Under the pieces are notes generated by a model, which did no database searches, had not been told where the DNA came from, and was given only the letters and a program-made list of their open reading frames with translations. Below, piece after piece: positions 36,662 to 45,019 of a stretch of 64,000 nucleotides of DNA. The position numbers and the translations under genes were made by a program. The DNA lies in the NCBI GenBank assembly GCA_910588815.1, contig CAJUQY010000001.1, positions 22,319 to 86,318 on the forward strand. Reading direction: 5' to 3'. Source of the stretch: an uncultured Lachnospiraceae bacterium. GTDB lineage: Bacteria > Bacillota > Clostridia > Lachnospirales > Lachnospiraceae. Positions within the stretch are counted from its first letter, which is position 1. The number at the start of each line of letters is the position of its first letter.

Positions 36662-37318
36662 ATGGCAAAGAAGACAAATAAAACATCACATGTGTTGAAT
36701 TTACTGACAAATGGGGCGCCGGAAGGAGAGGAAGCGAAGGAGTCCCAGAGCCCTTCCGGAAAGGAAACAGGAGCGGCGGCGCCGGAAAATAAGGTGATTG
36801 TCGTGAACGAGACCAGTGAGAATGAAAAGCTTTCCAACGAAATAAAGAATCGCCTGGAGGCGCAGCTGGAAGCCGAGGAGGCCGAGGCAAAGGTGTCCGG
36901 AACGGTCGGTCAGGAAACGGAGGAGCAGGCCTTATCAGAAGCGGTTCCGGCGGAATCTGCCCCTGAGGAATCTGCCACCGCAGCCGGGGAGGAAGAACAG
37001 GGAACCGGCGCGGCAGCCGGGAAGGAGGAGCCCTCCAGACAGCGGGCTTACAATATGCTGAATGTCATGGAACGGCTTCTTGCCGATATGGAAGGTGAGA
37101 TGGAAAATGAGATGCGTCAGAATGGAGTCTGCATGTGCGACCGCTGCCGCGCCGACGTCCAGGCCCTGGTGCTCACCAATATGCCGGCTAAATATGTCAT
37201 CGTCGACAGCAGCAACGCTTCGCCGATCCTTGGATATCACAAGAACCGTTACAAGCTCGCAATGCTGACGGAGATTTTGAAGGCCTGCGGCAAGGTCAAG
37301 GAGTCTCCGAGACATTAA
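36662..37318 (+). CDS. ComFB-domain protein, candidate partner of ParA
   Basis: 218 residues. The first ~125 are acidic and low-complexity. The C-terminal domain has NVMERLLADMEGEMENEM, then CMCDRCRADVQALVLTNMPAKYV, the ComFB pattern with Cys 157, 159 and 162. ComFB was named from a B. subtilis competence operon; recent work describes the family as cyclic dinucleotide receptors, which I recall but cannot check here. As last gene of the motility operon and 1 bp behind parA, it may link c-di-nucleotide level to positioning or motility. The disordered arm could bind ParA. The function is inference. Confidence 0.88.
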   Translation: MAKKTNKTSHVLNLLTNGAPEGEEAKESQSPSGKETGAAAPENKVIVVNETSENEKLSNEIKNRLEAQLEAEEAEAKVSGTVGQETEEQALSEAVPAESAPEESATAAGEEEQGTGAAAGKEEPSRQRAYNMLNVMERLLADMEGEMENEMRQNGVCMCDRCRADVQALVLTNMPAKYVIVDSSNASPILGYHKNRYKLAMLTEILKACGKVKESPRH

Positions 37319-37326
37319 AAACAGAG

Positions 37327-37367
37327 TCCCCCTCTGTCATTTGACGGAAGGGGATTATTTCTTTTTC
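37327..37367 (+). terminator. Terminator of the giant motility operon
   Basis: A 13-bp stem (37327-37339 with 37342-37354; one mismatch, one G-U) with a very tight loop is followed by a T-rich tract. It ends the ~26.7-kb transcript; the -35 of the fliD promoter begins right where the tract stops. Confidence 0.8.
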
Positions 37368-37394
37368 TTATGAATCCTGGAAATTCGCCGATAT
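37367..37394 (+). promoter_or_regulatory. Sigma-28-type promoter of fliD
   Basis: CTTAT (37367-37371), 15 bp, GCCGATAT (37387-37394). The -10 is the textbook sigma-28 element. It gives a leader of roughly 50 bases before fliD, as expected for a late flagellar gene. Confidence 0.65.
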
Positions 37395-37453
37395 TTTAGT
37401 TAGATAAAATAGTTATGCCAAAAGAAAGCAAGTTTAAAGAAAGGAGACTATAG

Positions 37454-40021
37454 ATGGCAAGTGTATCTAGTACGACAAGTAGTTTGAGCGGAACCTTACG
37501 TGGGTTTGGCGGCATGGCGTCCGGCATTGACCGTGATTCCATCATTGAGCAGATGTCCCTGGGGACGAATACGAAGATTCAGAATCAGAAGAATGCGATT
37601 ACCAGCCTTACCTGGAAGCAGGAGGCGTTCCGGAGTATTATTGACAAGATTTTGGATTTGCAGGACAATTATCTCTCCTATGCGGCCACCAGCAGCGTGA
37701 TGGATTCCAGCCTGTTTGCAAAGAGCGTGATCACTGCCAATGGTGACGAGAAGATTTCCAAGTATGTCAGTGTCAGCGGCTCCTCTGATTTGTTGGAGTC
37801 CATGTCGGTGAAAGGGGTATCGCAGCTTGCGTCAGCGGCCAATGTGCAGTCGAAAGCCATGGGAAGCGGAGCCATTGAGACAGAGATGAGCTATTCCAGC
37901 CAGCCCAAGACCTCGAACTTGAGCGGTACGAAGCTGGTGTTCGGCCATTACGGCGACAAGGAGAAGTTTTATGAGAATGGGACTTTCACCTTCCCCACTT
38001 CTTACAAGGATCCCGAGACGAACAAGACGGTAGATATCAATTATATCGCGGAATCGGAAGAGGATTTTAAGAAGCTGGCCGCGGATCTGAATAAGGCCAT
38101 TGAGGTAAACAAGTTCAAGCTCTCCGACGATGTGACCATCCAGTTTGAGGCGGACGGCACCAACCTGAAGATGCATTATGCGACCGTGAAGGGCGGAACT
38201 TCAAAGTTTGAAATAGATGATTCTCCTGACGGGCGGACGAAGGCGGCAAGCGAGGCCAAAGCCAATGGTTTTGTGATCCGGGAGGCTTCCTCTGCTTTGA
38301 GCGCTTTAGGCTTTGACAAGGATCACACGGATGACAGTGATCCGGACAATCCGGTCGGCGCCGTAAGCGGGGAAAGGGGCTATACCCTGGAGGAATACAA
38401 CAGCCATGTGGTGGATACGAAAAAGAGCAGCATCCACATTTATGACAATATGGCTGATTATCTGAAGGGCAGGAAGTTCACAGTCACCTACGGCGGGCAG
38501 AGCAAGCAGGTGGAGCTGATTACCGAGGCGGATGCAAAAGAACTGTCGGAGGCAGGGGCAGATCTCGATAAGCTGTTTGCAGAGAAAATGGAAAAGAATC
38601 TGGCGAAGGCTTTGGGAACAGGGAAGATAACGGTGTCTGCTGATAAGGCTACAGGGAAGATTTCTTTCAGCGATGCAAAGAACGAGGGGGCGACCCTCAC
38701 GATCAATTCCGGCGACTACGCTGTCCGGAAGGAAACAGGCCTGGACAAGATGAGTTCCAATAAAGTCAGCTTGGACAGCAGTTTATATGACAACCGCACC
38801 AGGCTTTTTGGCGAGGATGCCGCAGATTGGACGAAAGACGAATTTGCCGCTAAGCTGGAGAATTTTACAATCAACGATGTAAAGATCAATGCGACGGCCG
38901 ACATGACTGTCAATCAGCTTCTGAACAACATCAATTCCTCTGAGGCCGGAGTGAAAGCGACTTATCTGAATACCAGCAATAAGTTCACCCTTGTCAGCAA
39001 AGAGACCGGCTCCGGGCGGGAGATCAGCCTGGGCGGAGGAGCAGAGGAGATTTTCGGGGGCGAGAGCGTCGACGGCGAGGATGCGGTGATGTATGTGGAT
39101 TACGGAACCGGTTCGGCCGAGAGGATTGTGAGTTCTAGCAATACCTTTGACATGGATGGCCTTAAGATCACGGTGTCCGGTGAATTCGGCATTGCAAAGA
39201 ATTCTGCGGGTGAGATGCTGGACAGCAATGGAGATCCGCTGGTAGAAAAGGGAGGGGCGACACCCCAATTTGACAATACCGAGTCATTGACCTTTACCGC
39301 CGCCGCGGATGTGGATAAGGCGACAGAGGCGGTGAAGAAGTTCCTGGAGGATTATAACGCCCTGGTCAAGGCGATCAATACGGAGATCACCACCAAGCCG
39401 GACAAATCCTACGGTCCTCTGACAGACGATCAGAAGGATGAGATGAATGAGACCTCCATTGAGAACTGGGAGAAGAAGGCGAAGTCGGGGCTTTTGTACA
39501 ACAACAGTATTATGCGGGATCTGAGCTTGGATGTCCAGGGGGTCTTGACGAAGGTCATGGGAGGCGGCATTTCCTATGATGATCTGGAAGAGGCCGGGAT
39601 CACCATGTCGGACGATCCCTACGACGGCGGCACGCTGAAGTTTGACGAGGCGAAATTCAGAGCGGCCATGAAGGACGACCCGGAGAAGGTGGGCAGGGTT
39701 TTCGCCGGGGACGGAGGGATAAACAAAGGGCTGGGGGGAGTTGTGAATGACACCCTGAAGCAGTATGCGACCCGCTACACATATCTGAACGGCGGCTCCT
39801 ACGGACGCCTTGTGGAGGAGGCGGGCTCGGAGAAGTGCGTGCTGTCCCTGCAGAATAATACGATCTATAGGCAGCTGAAGGATATGCAGGAGAGCCTGGC
39901 CAATCTGCAGAGCAAGTTAAAGACGGAGCAGGATCGTTATATTCAGATGTTTACAACCATGGAGAAAGCGATCAGCAGCATGAACAGCCAGTCCAGCTAC
40001 CTGTCATCCATCTCAGGCTGA
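37454..40021 (+). CDS. fliD: Filament cap protein FliD
   Basis: 855 residues, much longer than the ~500 of B. subtilis FliD. FliD_N begins with FGGMASGIDRDSIIEQM and KNAITSLTWKQEAFRSI. FliD_C has FLEDYNALVKAINTEI, LEEAGITMSDDPYDGGTLKFDEAKFRAAM (in parts) and a terminal coiled coil with KDMQESLANLQSKLKTEQDRY. The extra ~350 central residues are polar, surface-exposed cap domains that vary widely. It caps the filament and is chaperoned by a FliT-like protein encoded downstream. Start ATG has AAAGGAGA upstream. Confidence 0.96.
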   Translation: MASVSSTTSSLSGTLRGFGGMASGIDRDSIIEQMSLGTNTKIQNQKNAITSLTWKQEAFRSIIDKILDLQDNYLSYAATSSVMDSSLFAKSVITANGDEKISKYVSVSGSSDLLESMSVKGVSQLASAANVQSKAMGSGAIETEMSYSSQPKTSNLSGTKLVFGHYGDKEKFYENGTFTFPTSYKDPETNKTVDINYIAESEEDFKKLAADLNKAIEVNKFKLSDDVTIQFEADGTNLKMHYATVKGGTSKFEIDDSPDGRTKAASEAKANGFVIREASSALSALGFDKDHTDDSDPDNPVGAVSGERGYTLEEYNSHVVDTKKSSIHIYDNMADYLKGRKFTVTYGGQSKQVELITEADAKELSEAGADLDKLFAEKMEKNLAKALGTGKITVSADKATGKISFSDAKNEGATLTINSGDYAVRKETGLDKMSSNKVSLDSSLYDNRTRLFGEDAADWTKDEFAAKLENFTINDVKINATADMTVNQLLNNINSSEAGVKATYLNTSNKFTLVSKETGSGREISLGGGAEEIFGGESVDGEDAVMYVDYGTGSAERIVSSSNTFDMDGLKITVSGEFGIAKNSAGEMLDSNGDPLVEKGGATPQFDNTESLTFTAAADVDKATEAVKKFLEDYNALVKAINTEITTKPDKSYGPLTDDQKDEMNETSIENWEKKAKSGLLYNNSIMRDLSLDVQGVLTKVMGGGISYDDLEEAGITMSDDPYDGGTLKFDEAKFRAAMKDDPEKVGRVFAGDGGINKGLGGVVNDTLKQYATRYTYLNGGSYGRLVEEAGSEKCVLSLQNNTIYRQLKDMQESLANLQSKLKTEQDRYIQMFTTMEKAISSMNSQSSYLSSISG

Positions 40022-40048
40022 CGGGATTGACAGTCGGGAGGAAACAAA

Positions 40049-40453
40049 ATGAATGGATACCAGAAATACAAGGCGCAGAGTGTTTACTCCATGTCCGGCG
40101 CGGAGTTGCTTGTCCTGTTGTATGATGAGGCGCTTAAGCGGATGCGGATGGCGGAGTGTGCTTTGGAGGATAAGGATTACGGTGTGTTTGACAACTGCAT
40201 CACCCGCACCGTCCGCATTGTCCGCTATTTGAACTCCATCCTTGACATGGAGCAGCCCATCAGCCAGGAGTTTAGAACCATCTACGAGTATATGTTCTTT
40301 GATCTGAGCGCGATCAAGGCCGGCAGGGAGCGGAGGAAAGAGGACATTGCACAGGTGATCCGTGTTTTGAAGGAATTCCGGGATGGATTTGAGGAGGCAG
40401 GGAAACAGGTACAGGGTGTGCGTACCGCGACGGCAAAGAGTGTTACTGGATAG
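40049..40453 (+). CDS. fliS: Flagellin chaperone FliS
   Basis: 134 residues. The start YQKYKAQSVYSMSGAELLVLLYDEALKRM is diagnostic of FliS, followed by helices with NCITRTVRIVRYLNSIL. It binds the flagellin C-terminus until export and, in B. subtilis, helps release FliW from flagellin. GGGAGGAAA lies upstream, 27 bp after fliD. Confidence 0.95.
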   Translation: MNGYQKYKAQSVYSMSGAELLVLLYDEALKRMRMAECALEDKDYGVFDNCITRTVRIVRYLNSILDMEQPISQEFRTIYEYMFFDLSAIKAGRERRKEDIAQVIRVLKEFRDGFEEAGKQVQGVRTATAKSVTG

Positions 40454-40461
40454 GTGGGGCC

Positions 40462-40869
40462 ATGGCGTTAGACTTAGAACAGGTGATGCTCCTTCTCCAA
40501 AAGCGTTATAATTCCCTGAAACGTGTGGATGAATTGACGGATGAACTTCGGAGCGCCTTTGACAGGCACGATGAAGTTTCCGCTTCCCTGCTTCTGGATA
40601 TGAGGGCAGAAGAATTGGCAGAGGTGGATAACAGCCAGGGCCGGATCTGGGATCTGGCCGGGGCTGGGAAAGAGGATGCAAGAGAAGTCCGGAGATTGAT
40701 GTACAATGATCCCTTTGCCGTCCCCAAGACAGACTGTTGGGAAGAAAATAAAATCTTTGAAGTGCGGCGGAAGACGGTTCAGCTTCTGGAACAGCTGCAG
40801 GACAAAGACCGCCGCATGAATCTGAGTGCGGGGGGTGAGAGATCATATTATAGGACAAAAGAGAAATGA
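40462..40869 (+). CDS. Small helical protein, FliT-like chaperone candidate
   Basis: 135 residues, soluble, predicted all-helical with LLQKRYNSLKRVDELTDELRSAF and a later KTVQLLEQLQDKDRRMN segment. Sequence alone does not secure the family. Its place directly after fliD-fliS (8-bp gap) is that of FliT, the FliD export chaperone, and the size fits. Confidence 0.65.
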   Translation: MALDLEQVMLLLQKRYNSLKRVDELTDELRSAFDRHDEVSASLLLDMRAEELAEVDNSQGRIWDLAGAGKEDAREVRRLMYNDPFAVPKTDCWEENKIFEVRRKTVQLLEQLQDKDRRMNLSAGGERSYYRTKEK

Positions 40870-40925
40870 TACCAGAAAAAAGGTGTCCGAAGATTGATAA
40901 ATATCATTGAAAGGAGGAAATTAAT

Positions 40926-42263
40926 ATGTCAATTAGTGGTATATCGGGCGGCGGCTATGGATATGGCTATTCATCTTCCATCAATAACCTGCTTCAGCTG
41001 TCGTCACTTAAATCGACTGCTTCCTACAGTGCAATCAGTGCGGTTAACCGTGTATCTTCTACAAACAAAAACACCTCGGCATATGCCAGTGTGACCAGCT
41101 TTTTAAAGGATTATCAGTCCGAACTGACCGGCCTGGAGGCGGCGGCGGCTAAGCTGCAGACAAGTGTAAGCGGAAATGTCTTTACGGAGCTGGAGGCCGG
41201 GTCTACAGATGAAGCTGTGGCGACAGCCCAGAGATCCTGGCGTTTAGAGGCGGGCCTGGATGTGGATCTGGAAGTCCATGCGGTTGCCCAGTCCCAGAGA
41301 AATGTCAGTGTCGCCAATCTTGCAACGGATCAGGCTGAGGAGGATATGGAGTTTGAGATTGCGGGCCCTGGCGGCAATCAGACGATCTCCATCAGCAGCA
41401 CCAATGCCAATGGGACAAAGAAAACGTATAAACAGATGTATCAGGAGGCGGCTAAGGCAGTCAATGCAAATTCCAAAACGGGCGTCAAGGCCTCCGTGGA
41501 GGGCGAGAACGGAAAAGTGTCTCTGGTACTCACCGGAAAGAATACAGGGGAGGCCAATAGCTTCAGCGTCTATGGAAAGACAGGCGCGGCCGCGGGGCTG
41601 GAATATATCGACCGTGCGGCTTCAGATGCAAGCTATACAGTGACCCAGAATGGATATTCCCAGAGTTATACTTCAGACACCAACAAAGTAAGCATTGCTT
41701 ATGGCAGAGTTGATGTGGAACTCAAGAAAGAGGGAAGTACCAACATCTATTCCGGTGTCGATACGGATCGGATTACGGATGCGGTGCAGGATCTGGTAGA
41801 CAGCTATAATTCTGTCACCAACCTTTTAGAGGCAAATTCCGGCCGCGGCAGAGGGACGGCGGCTCATCTGACTTCTTTCCAGAGAGGCATGGCCCATGAG
41901 AAGACTCTGGCGGCTCTTGGCATCACGACCAACAAGGCGGGAGACCTGGTTCTGGACAAGGAGAAGCTCACAGAAGCATTGGAAAAGGACTACGATTTTG
42001 TGGTAGATACTTTAGGCGGACAGTTTGGCCTCGCCGAGAAGGCGGCGGAGAAAGCAGACAGAGCTCTTTCTGATTCTGTGCAGAGAATCGTGAGCAACGA
42101 TTTGGGTGGGAACACATCGAGTTCTTCTGGTTCCGGCGGCAGTGCGGGAAGTGCGGCCAGCGCAGGGAATGCCTATACGCAGTTCGCAAATTTTGTCTCT
42201 GGAGGAGCCTATAATCTGGCGAATTATTATGCAGTTGGCATGTTGTTAAATACGATGGCCTGA
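40926..42263 (+). CDS. Second, compact FliD-like protein
   Basis: 445 residues. After a Gly/Tyr-rich start and a Ser-rich helix, the middle has VDLEVHAVAQSQRNVSVANLA, which parallels the FliD segment around VKGVSQLASA. The C-terminal half has DLVDSYNSVTNLLEAN, ALGITTNKAGDLVLDKEKLTEALE and a long amphipathic helix, the FliD_C arrangement. It lacks the FliD_N GxxSGIDxxxIIExMM opening and ends LANYYAVGMLLNTMA after a Gly/Ser linker. It is probably a secreted filament- or surface-associated relative of the cap protein. Function unknown. AAAGGAGG precedes the ATG. Confidence 0.75.
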   Translation: MSISGISGGGYGYGYSSSINNLLQLSSLKSTASYSAISAVNRVSSTNKNTSAYASVTSFLKDYQSELTGLEAAAAKLQTSVSGNVFTELEAGSTDEAVATAQRSWRLEAGLDVDLEVHAVAQSQRNVSVANLATDQAEEDMEFEIAGPGGNQTISISSTNANGTKKTYKQMYQEAAKAVNANSKTGVKASVEGENGKVSLVLTGKNTGEANSFSVYGKTGAAAGLEYIDRAASDASYTVTQNGYSQSYTSDTNKVSIAYGRVDVELKKEGSTNIYSGVDTDRITDAVQDLVDSYNSVTNLLEANSGRGRGTAAHLTSFQRGMAHEKTLAALGITTNKAGDLVLDKEKLTEALEKDYDFVVDTLGGQFGLAEKAAEKADRALSDSVQRIVSNDLGGNTSSSSGSGGSAGSAASAGNAYTQFANFVSGGAYNLANYYAVGMLLNTMA

Positions 42264-42300
42264 AGAAGGCCCCAGAAGACAATTTGAGTGATAGGAATAG

Positions 42301-42330
42301 CGGGAGAGGGGATCCCTTTCCCGTTTTCCT
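42301..42330 (+). terminator. Rho-independent terminator
   Basis: A 10-bp stem (42301-42310 with 42314-42323; one G-U pair), a 3-base loop and TTTTCCTT. It closes the fliD transcript after the second FliD-like gene. 42331-42402 holds no evident promoter. Confidence 0.8.
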
Positions 42331-42402
42331 TATATGCGAGAAATGCGGAAAGGAAAAAATGCGGTAAAGCTTTTTATGAATAGCAAAGGGTGAAGATGAA
42401 AG

Positions 42403-43611
42403 ATGAATCAGGTTCTGTTTGAGGGACGGCTGCTGGTCAATATGATCAGCACATTGTTGCATAAGGGAGCGCTCCAGGTGCGATATGGACGTGTCAATTG
42501 GGAGCGCATATTCAGAACAGCGGACTACCATCGGGTTGCCAATATTATTTATTTAGGACTTTTGGGAAATGGCGACATGGTTCCGGAGCGCTGGATGGGC
42601 CGTTTTTTTGACCGATATCAGGAAGCGTTGATTGGCGGCGGAGGCTGTGAGACGGCAGAACAGGAGATTCTTGCTCTTTTAGATGCAGAGGGAGTGCCCT
42701 GTGTTGTTTTATCTTCTGCAACGATACGCGGTTTATATGAATTGCCTGAGACAGCAGACATGAGCCCTCTTCGCCTATATCTGAGTACAGAAAATTATAT
42801 TTTGGTAAAAGGGTTTTTGGTTGATTTGGGATATGAGACGATCCAAAATTATTCCGATTACGGAGAGCGCATGCACCGGATTTCCGGTATGAATGTGGAC
42901 ATCTATCAAAAACTGCCTTTTAAGACAAAATATTATGAAAAGGGCATGCGGGAGCTTGCCTTTCGTGCGCGGGTGAGGGCGGGGGGAACAGGCGTCAGGA
43001 TATTTTATCCGGAAGACCGGCTGGTGTTTCGATTGGCATCGGCGGCTTACCAGTATGTCGAGGATGCGCTGATTCTTCGGGATATGTTGGATTTGTTTTT
43101 GTATCATAAGGCTTGGAGAGATCAGCTTAATCATGGATATATAAAGAAAAAACTTCAGGGATTTCACGTAGATGTCCTGGCTGATAAGCTTTTGAGGCTG
43201 TCCTATATGTGGTTCGGAGAAAAAGAAGATAAAGAGTACATGCAGACAGTGGGAGAACTGATGGAAGACCTGACTCCTTTCGATATTTTAGAAAACCGTA
43301 TTTTTAGCCGGGGGGAGCAGGGAAAGGATAAGGAAACGGATCCCCAGGTTCTTGGCTTAACCAGGCTTTTAAATAAAGAAGAAGAGAGAGAAACAAAAAA
43401 GGCTAAGAGAGAAACACGCCGCAAAAAGAAGGAAGAAAAGAAGAAGGCAAGAGGACGGTTCTGGCGCTGGGTATTTCCGGATTATAAATATATGTCCGGC
43501 TTGTATCCTGCTCTTGAGAAAGCGCCGTTTTTACTTCCATTTTATTGGTTGTCACGGAGCATACGTCTTCTAATTGGAATGTCAAAAAATAGTAATAAAG
43601 AAGACCAATAG
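42403..43611 (+). CDS. Degenerate nucleotidyltransferase-family protein (PF14907 type)
   Basis: 402 residues. Spacing of VLFEGRLLVNMIS, GVPCVVLSSATIRGLYELP (about 97-115), MNVDIYQKLPF and YPEDRLVFRLASAAYQYVEDA resembles the family of uncharacterised nucleotidyltransferases common in gut Firmicutes. Where active members have LKG...R...DIDLL, this one has LSS...ADMSPLRLYL, so the metal-binding Asp pair appears lost. The C-terminal third is a very basic helix (about 325-350) and an LLPFYWLSRSIRLL segment that may bind membrane. Its last codons lie within the terminator hairpin. A link to flagellar glycosylation is only positional. Confidence 0.7.
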   Translation: MNQVLFEGRLLVNMISTLLHKGALQVRYGRVNWERIFRTADYHRVANIIYLGLLGNGDMVPERWMGRFFDRYQEALIGGGGCETAEQEILALLDAEGVPCVVLSSATIRGLYELPETADMSPLRLYLSTENYILVKGFLVDLGYETIQNYSDYGERMHRISGMNVDIYQKLPFKTKYYEKGMRELAFRARVRAGGTGVRIFYPEDRLVFRLASAAYQYVEDALILRDMLDLFLYHKAWRDQLNHGYIKKKLQGFHVDVLADKLLRLSYMWFGEKEDKEYMQTVGELMEDLTPFDILENRIFSRGEQGKDKETDPQVLGLTRLLNKEEERETKKAKRETRRKKKEEKKKARGRFWRWVFPDYKYMSGLYPALEKAPFLLPFYWLSRSIRLLIGMSKNSNKEDQ

Positions 43612-43644
43612 CGTTTAGGCTATTGGTCTTCTTTATTACTATTT
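43587..43644. terminator. Bidirectional terminator, perfect 26-bp inverted repeat
   Basis: 43587-43612 and 43619-43644 are exact inverted copies around a 6-base loop. A-rich and T-rich ends serve as U-tracts in both directions. It separates the convergent plus-strand late operon and the minus-strand flgM...csrA operon. Both stop codons (43609-43611 plus, 43639-43641 minus) lie within the stem. Confidence 0.95.
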
Positions 43645-43893
43645 GTCATGATGATCGTCAGAAGAATGAATATGGGAGAGCGTGTTTTGCAGAGAGAGGA
43701 GCGAATCTGTCGACGGCGCCAACGCACCTTGGTTAATCTGCTCCGCCTCTGACAGTTCCTCACGCAGAATAGATACATGCTTAGGGGCATCAATGGCAAC
43801 CCGCACACCGTCTGCCGCACACTCTAAGATCGTAATACGAATATCGTTTCCGATTAAAAAACTTTCACTTTTTTTGCGTCGTATGATCAGCAT
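43639..43893 (-). CDS. csrA: RNA-binding translational regulator CsrA
   Basis: 84 residues. It begins MLIIRRKKSESFLIGNDIRITILE and has VRVAIDAPKHVSILREEL, the CsrA fold with the RNA-binding Arg residues at both edges. About 25 extra residues beyond the usual end are polar and His-rich (final SSDDHHDK). CsrA blocks flagellin translation in B. subtilis by binding GGA motifs; the hag gene is not in this window. Its start overlaps fliW by 7 bp. Confidence 0.96.
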   Translation of the reverse strand: MLIIRRKKSESFLIGNDIRITILECAADGVRVAIDAPKHVSILREELSEAEQINQGALAPSTDSLLSLQNTLSHIHSSDDHHDK

Positions 43894-44366
43894 ATCTCCT
43901 CTGTCTCCCTGTCTATGCTTTCATTTATAACCGAAAAAGAGTCGAACCTGTGACGATACTGATAAGACGGATCGGAAAGAATCACTTGCATGCCTTTGCG
44001 GGTAATGGGATCAATGACCAAGGGACATTTCAGGTTTACCGTACTCTGCAGATATTCCGCCTGGTTACGTATATTGCAGATCGCGTAGTAGGAAAGCTCC
44101 TCCGCATCCTCCGCATCCAGGAAAGAAAGCTCGGCCTCTGAGAGAACCGGAGCGTAATCCGGATAAAAAATCAAAGGGTTGACGATCGCAAAGACAATCT
44201 CCGGACGATCTGTCGCCAGCATTAATAAAACCGTATCGTCTCCTTCCGTAAGGCTGAGCAGTAAATAATGCTTCAAATCCTGGAAACCGAAGATTCCGTC
44301 TGGAAACGTGATTAAATCTTTCTCCTCGTATTCAATTTCTCCGTATGCATCGGTCTCAATTATCAT
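43887..44366 (-). CDS. fliW: Flagellar assembly factor FliW
   Basis: 159 residues. ITFPDGIFGFQDLKHYLLL and FAIVNPLIFYPDYAP are diagnostic, followed by CNIRNQAEYLQSTVNLKCPLVIDPITRKGMQVIL (in parts). FliW binds either flagellin or CsrA, so free flagellin releases CsrA to repress. Coupled translation with csrA (7-bp overlap) keeps them balanced. Confidence 0.97.
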   Translation of the reverse strand: MIIETDAYGEIEYEEKDLITFPDGIFGFQDLKHYLLLSLTEGDDTVLLMLATDRPEIVFAIVNPLIFYPDYAPVLSEAELSFLDAEDAEELSYYAICNIRNQAEYLQSTVNLKCPLVIDPITRKGMQVILSDPSYQYRHRFDSFSVINESIDRETEEIC

Positions 44367-44381
44367 AATAGTGGTATACTC

Positions 44382-44981
44382 CTAAGCTAACAAATTCATA
44401 AAACCGTCATCGTCGAACTTCTCGGGGGGAACATAATTGTGTCCGCCTAGATACTCGAAATGCACTTCGGGACGCTGTGTCATGACAGTCATGGTCAGAG
44501 GAGGAAGGAACGCAACCTCTCCGCTGGAAACACGGAACTCAAAGGCCCCACGCTCCATCGTGTAGGCGGAACGACTTTCAGCGCTGACAGCTGCCTGGAC
44601 ATCACGGGAAGATACCGTGTTGGCAGCGGAAGTTTGCGTGATTTCCGAAGAGACAGACCGGTTGCCGGAAGCGTCTGCTGCGGGGGCGGTATCCGGCTTC
44701 TGAGGAGAACCGCCTTCAACCGTTCCAGGGCGAGAGGAAGATGATGAAAGGGTTTGCTGCGACGATTGGGCGGAAAAAGCGCGGTTGATTTGTTTTACAA
44801 AACTATAATCAGCGCCTGCCTGTGTGCTCCCAGAAGAGTGCTGCGACTGGAAGGCTCTCATGCGGGCAATAGCCTTTCTGCGTTCCAAATCAACGGAATC
44901 CGAAGAAACAAGGCGTGCGTTCTGCGTAAAACGAACAGATTGATAGGGCGTAGTCGTGATTTTTAAAAGCTGTCCTGTCAT
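44382..44981 (-). CDS. Uncharacterised protein between flgL and fliW (YviE position)
   Basis: 199 residues. Conserved-looking ends, LLKITTTPYQSVRFTQNARL and VHFEYLGGHNYVPP, flank a Ser/Thr/Ala-rich linker of ~110 residues. No signal peptide or membrane helix. B. subtilis has YviE at the same place (flgL-yviE-fliW); the N-terminal TTP...ARL pattern is compatible but I cannot confirm homology. AAGGAGG precedes the ATG. Confidence 0.8.
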   Translation of the reverse strand: MTGQLLKITTTPYQSVRFTQNARLVSSDSVDLERRKAIARMRAFQSQHSSGSTQAGADYSFVKQINRAFSAQSSQQTLSSSSSRPGTVEGGSPQKPDTAPAADASGNRSVSSEITQTSAANTVSSRDVQAAVSAESRSAYTMERGAFEFRVSSGEVAFLPPLTMTVMTQRPEVHFEYLGGHNYVPPEKFDDDGFMNLLA

Positions 44982-45019
44982 AAGAATACCTCCTTTCTTG
45001 AAAAAAATGTGAATATCGA

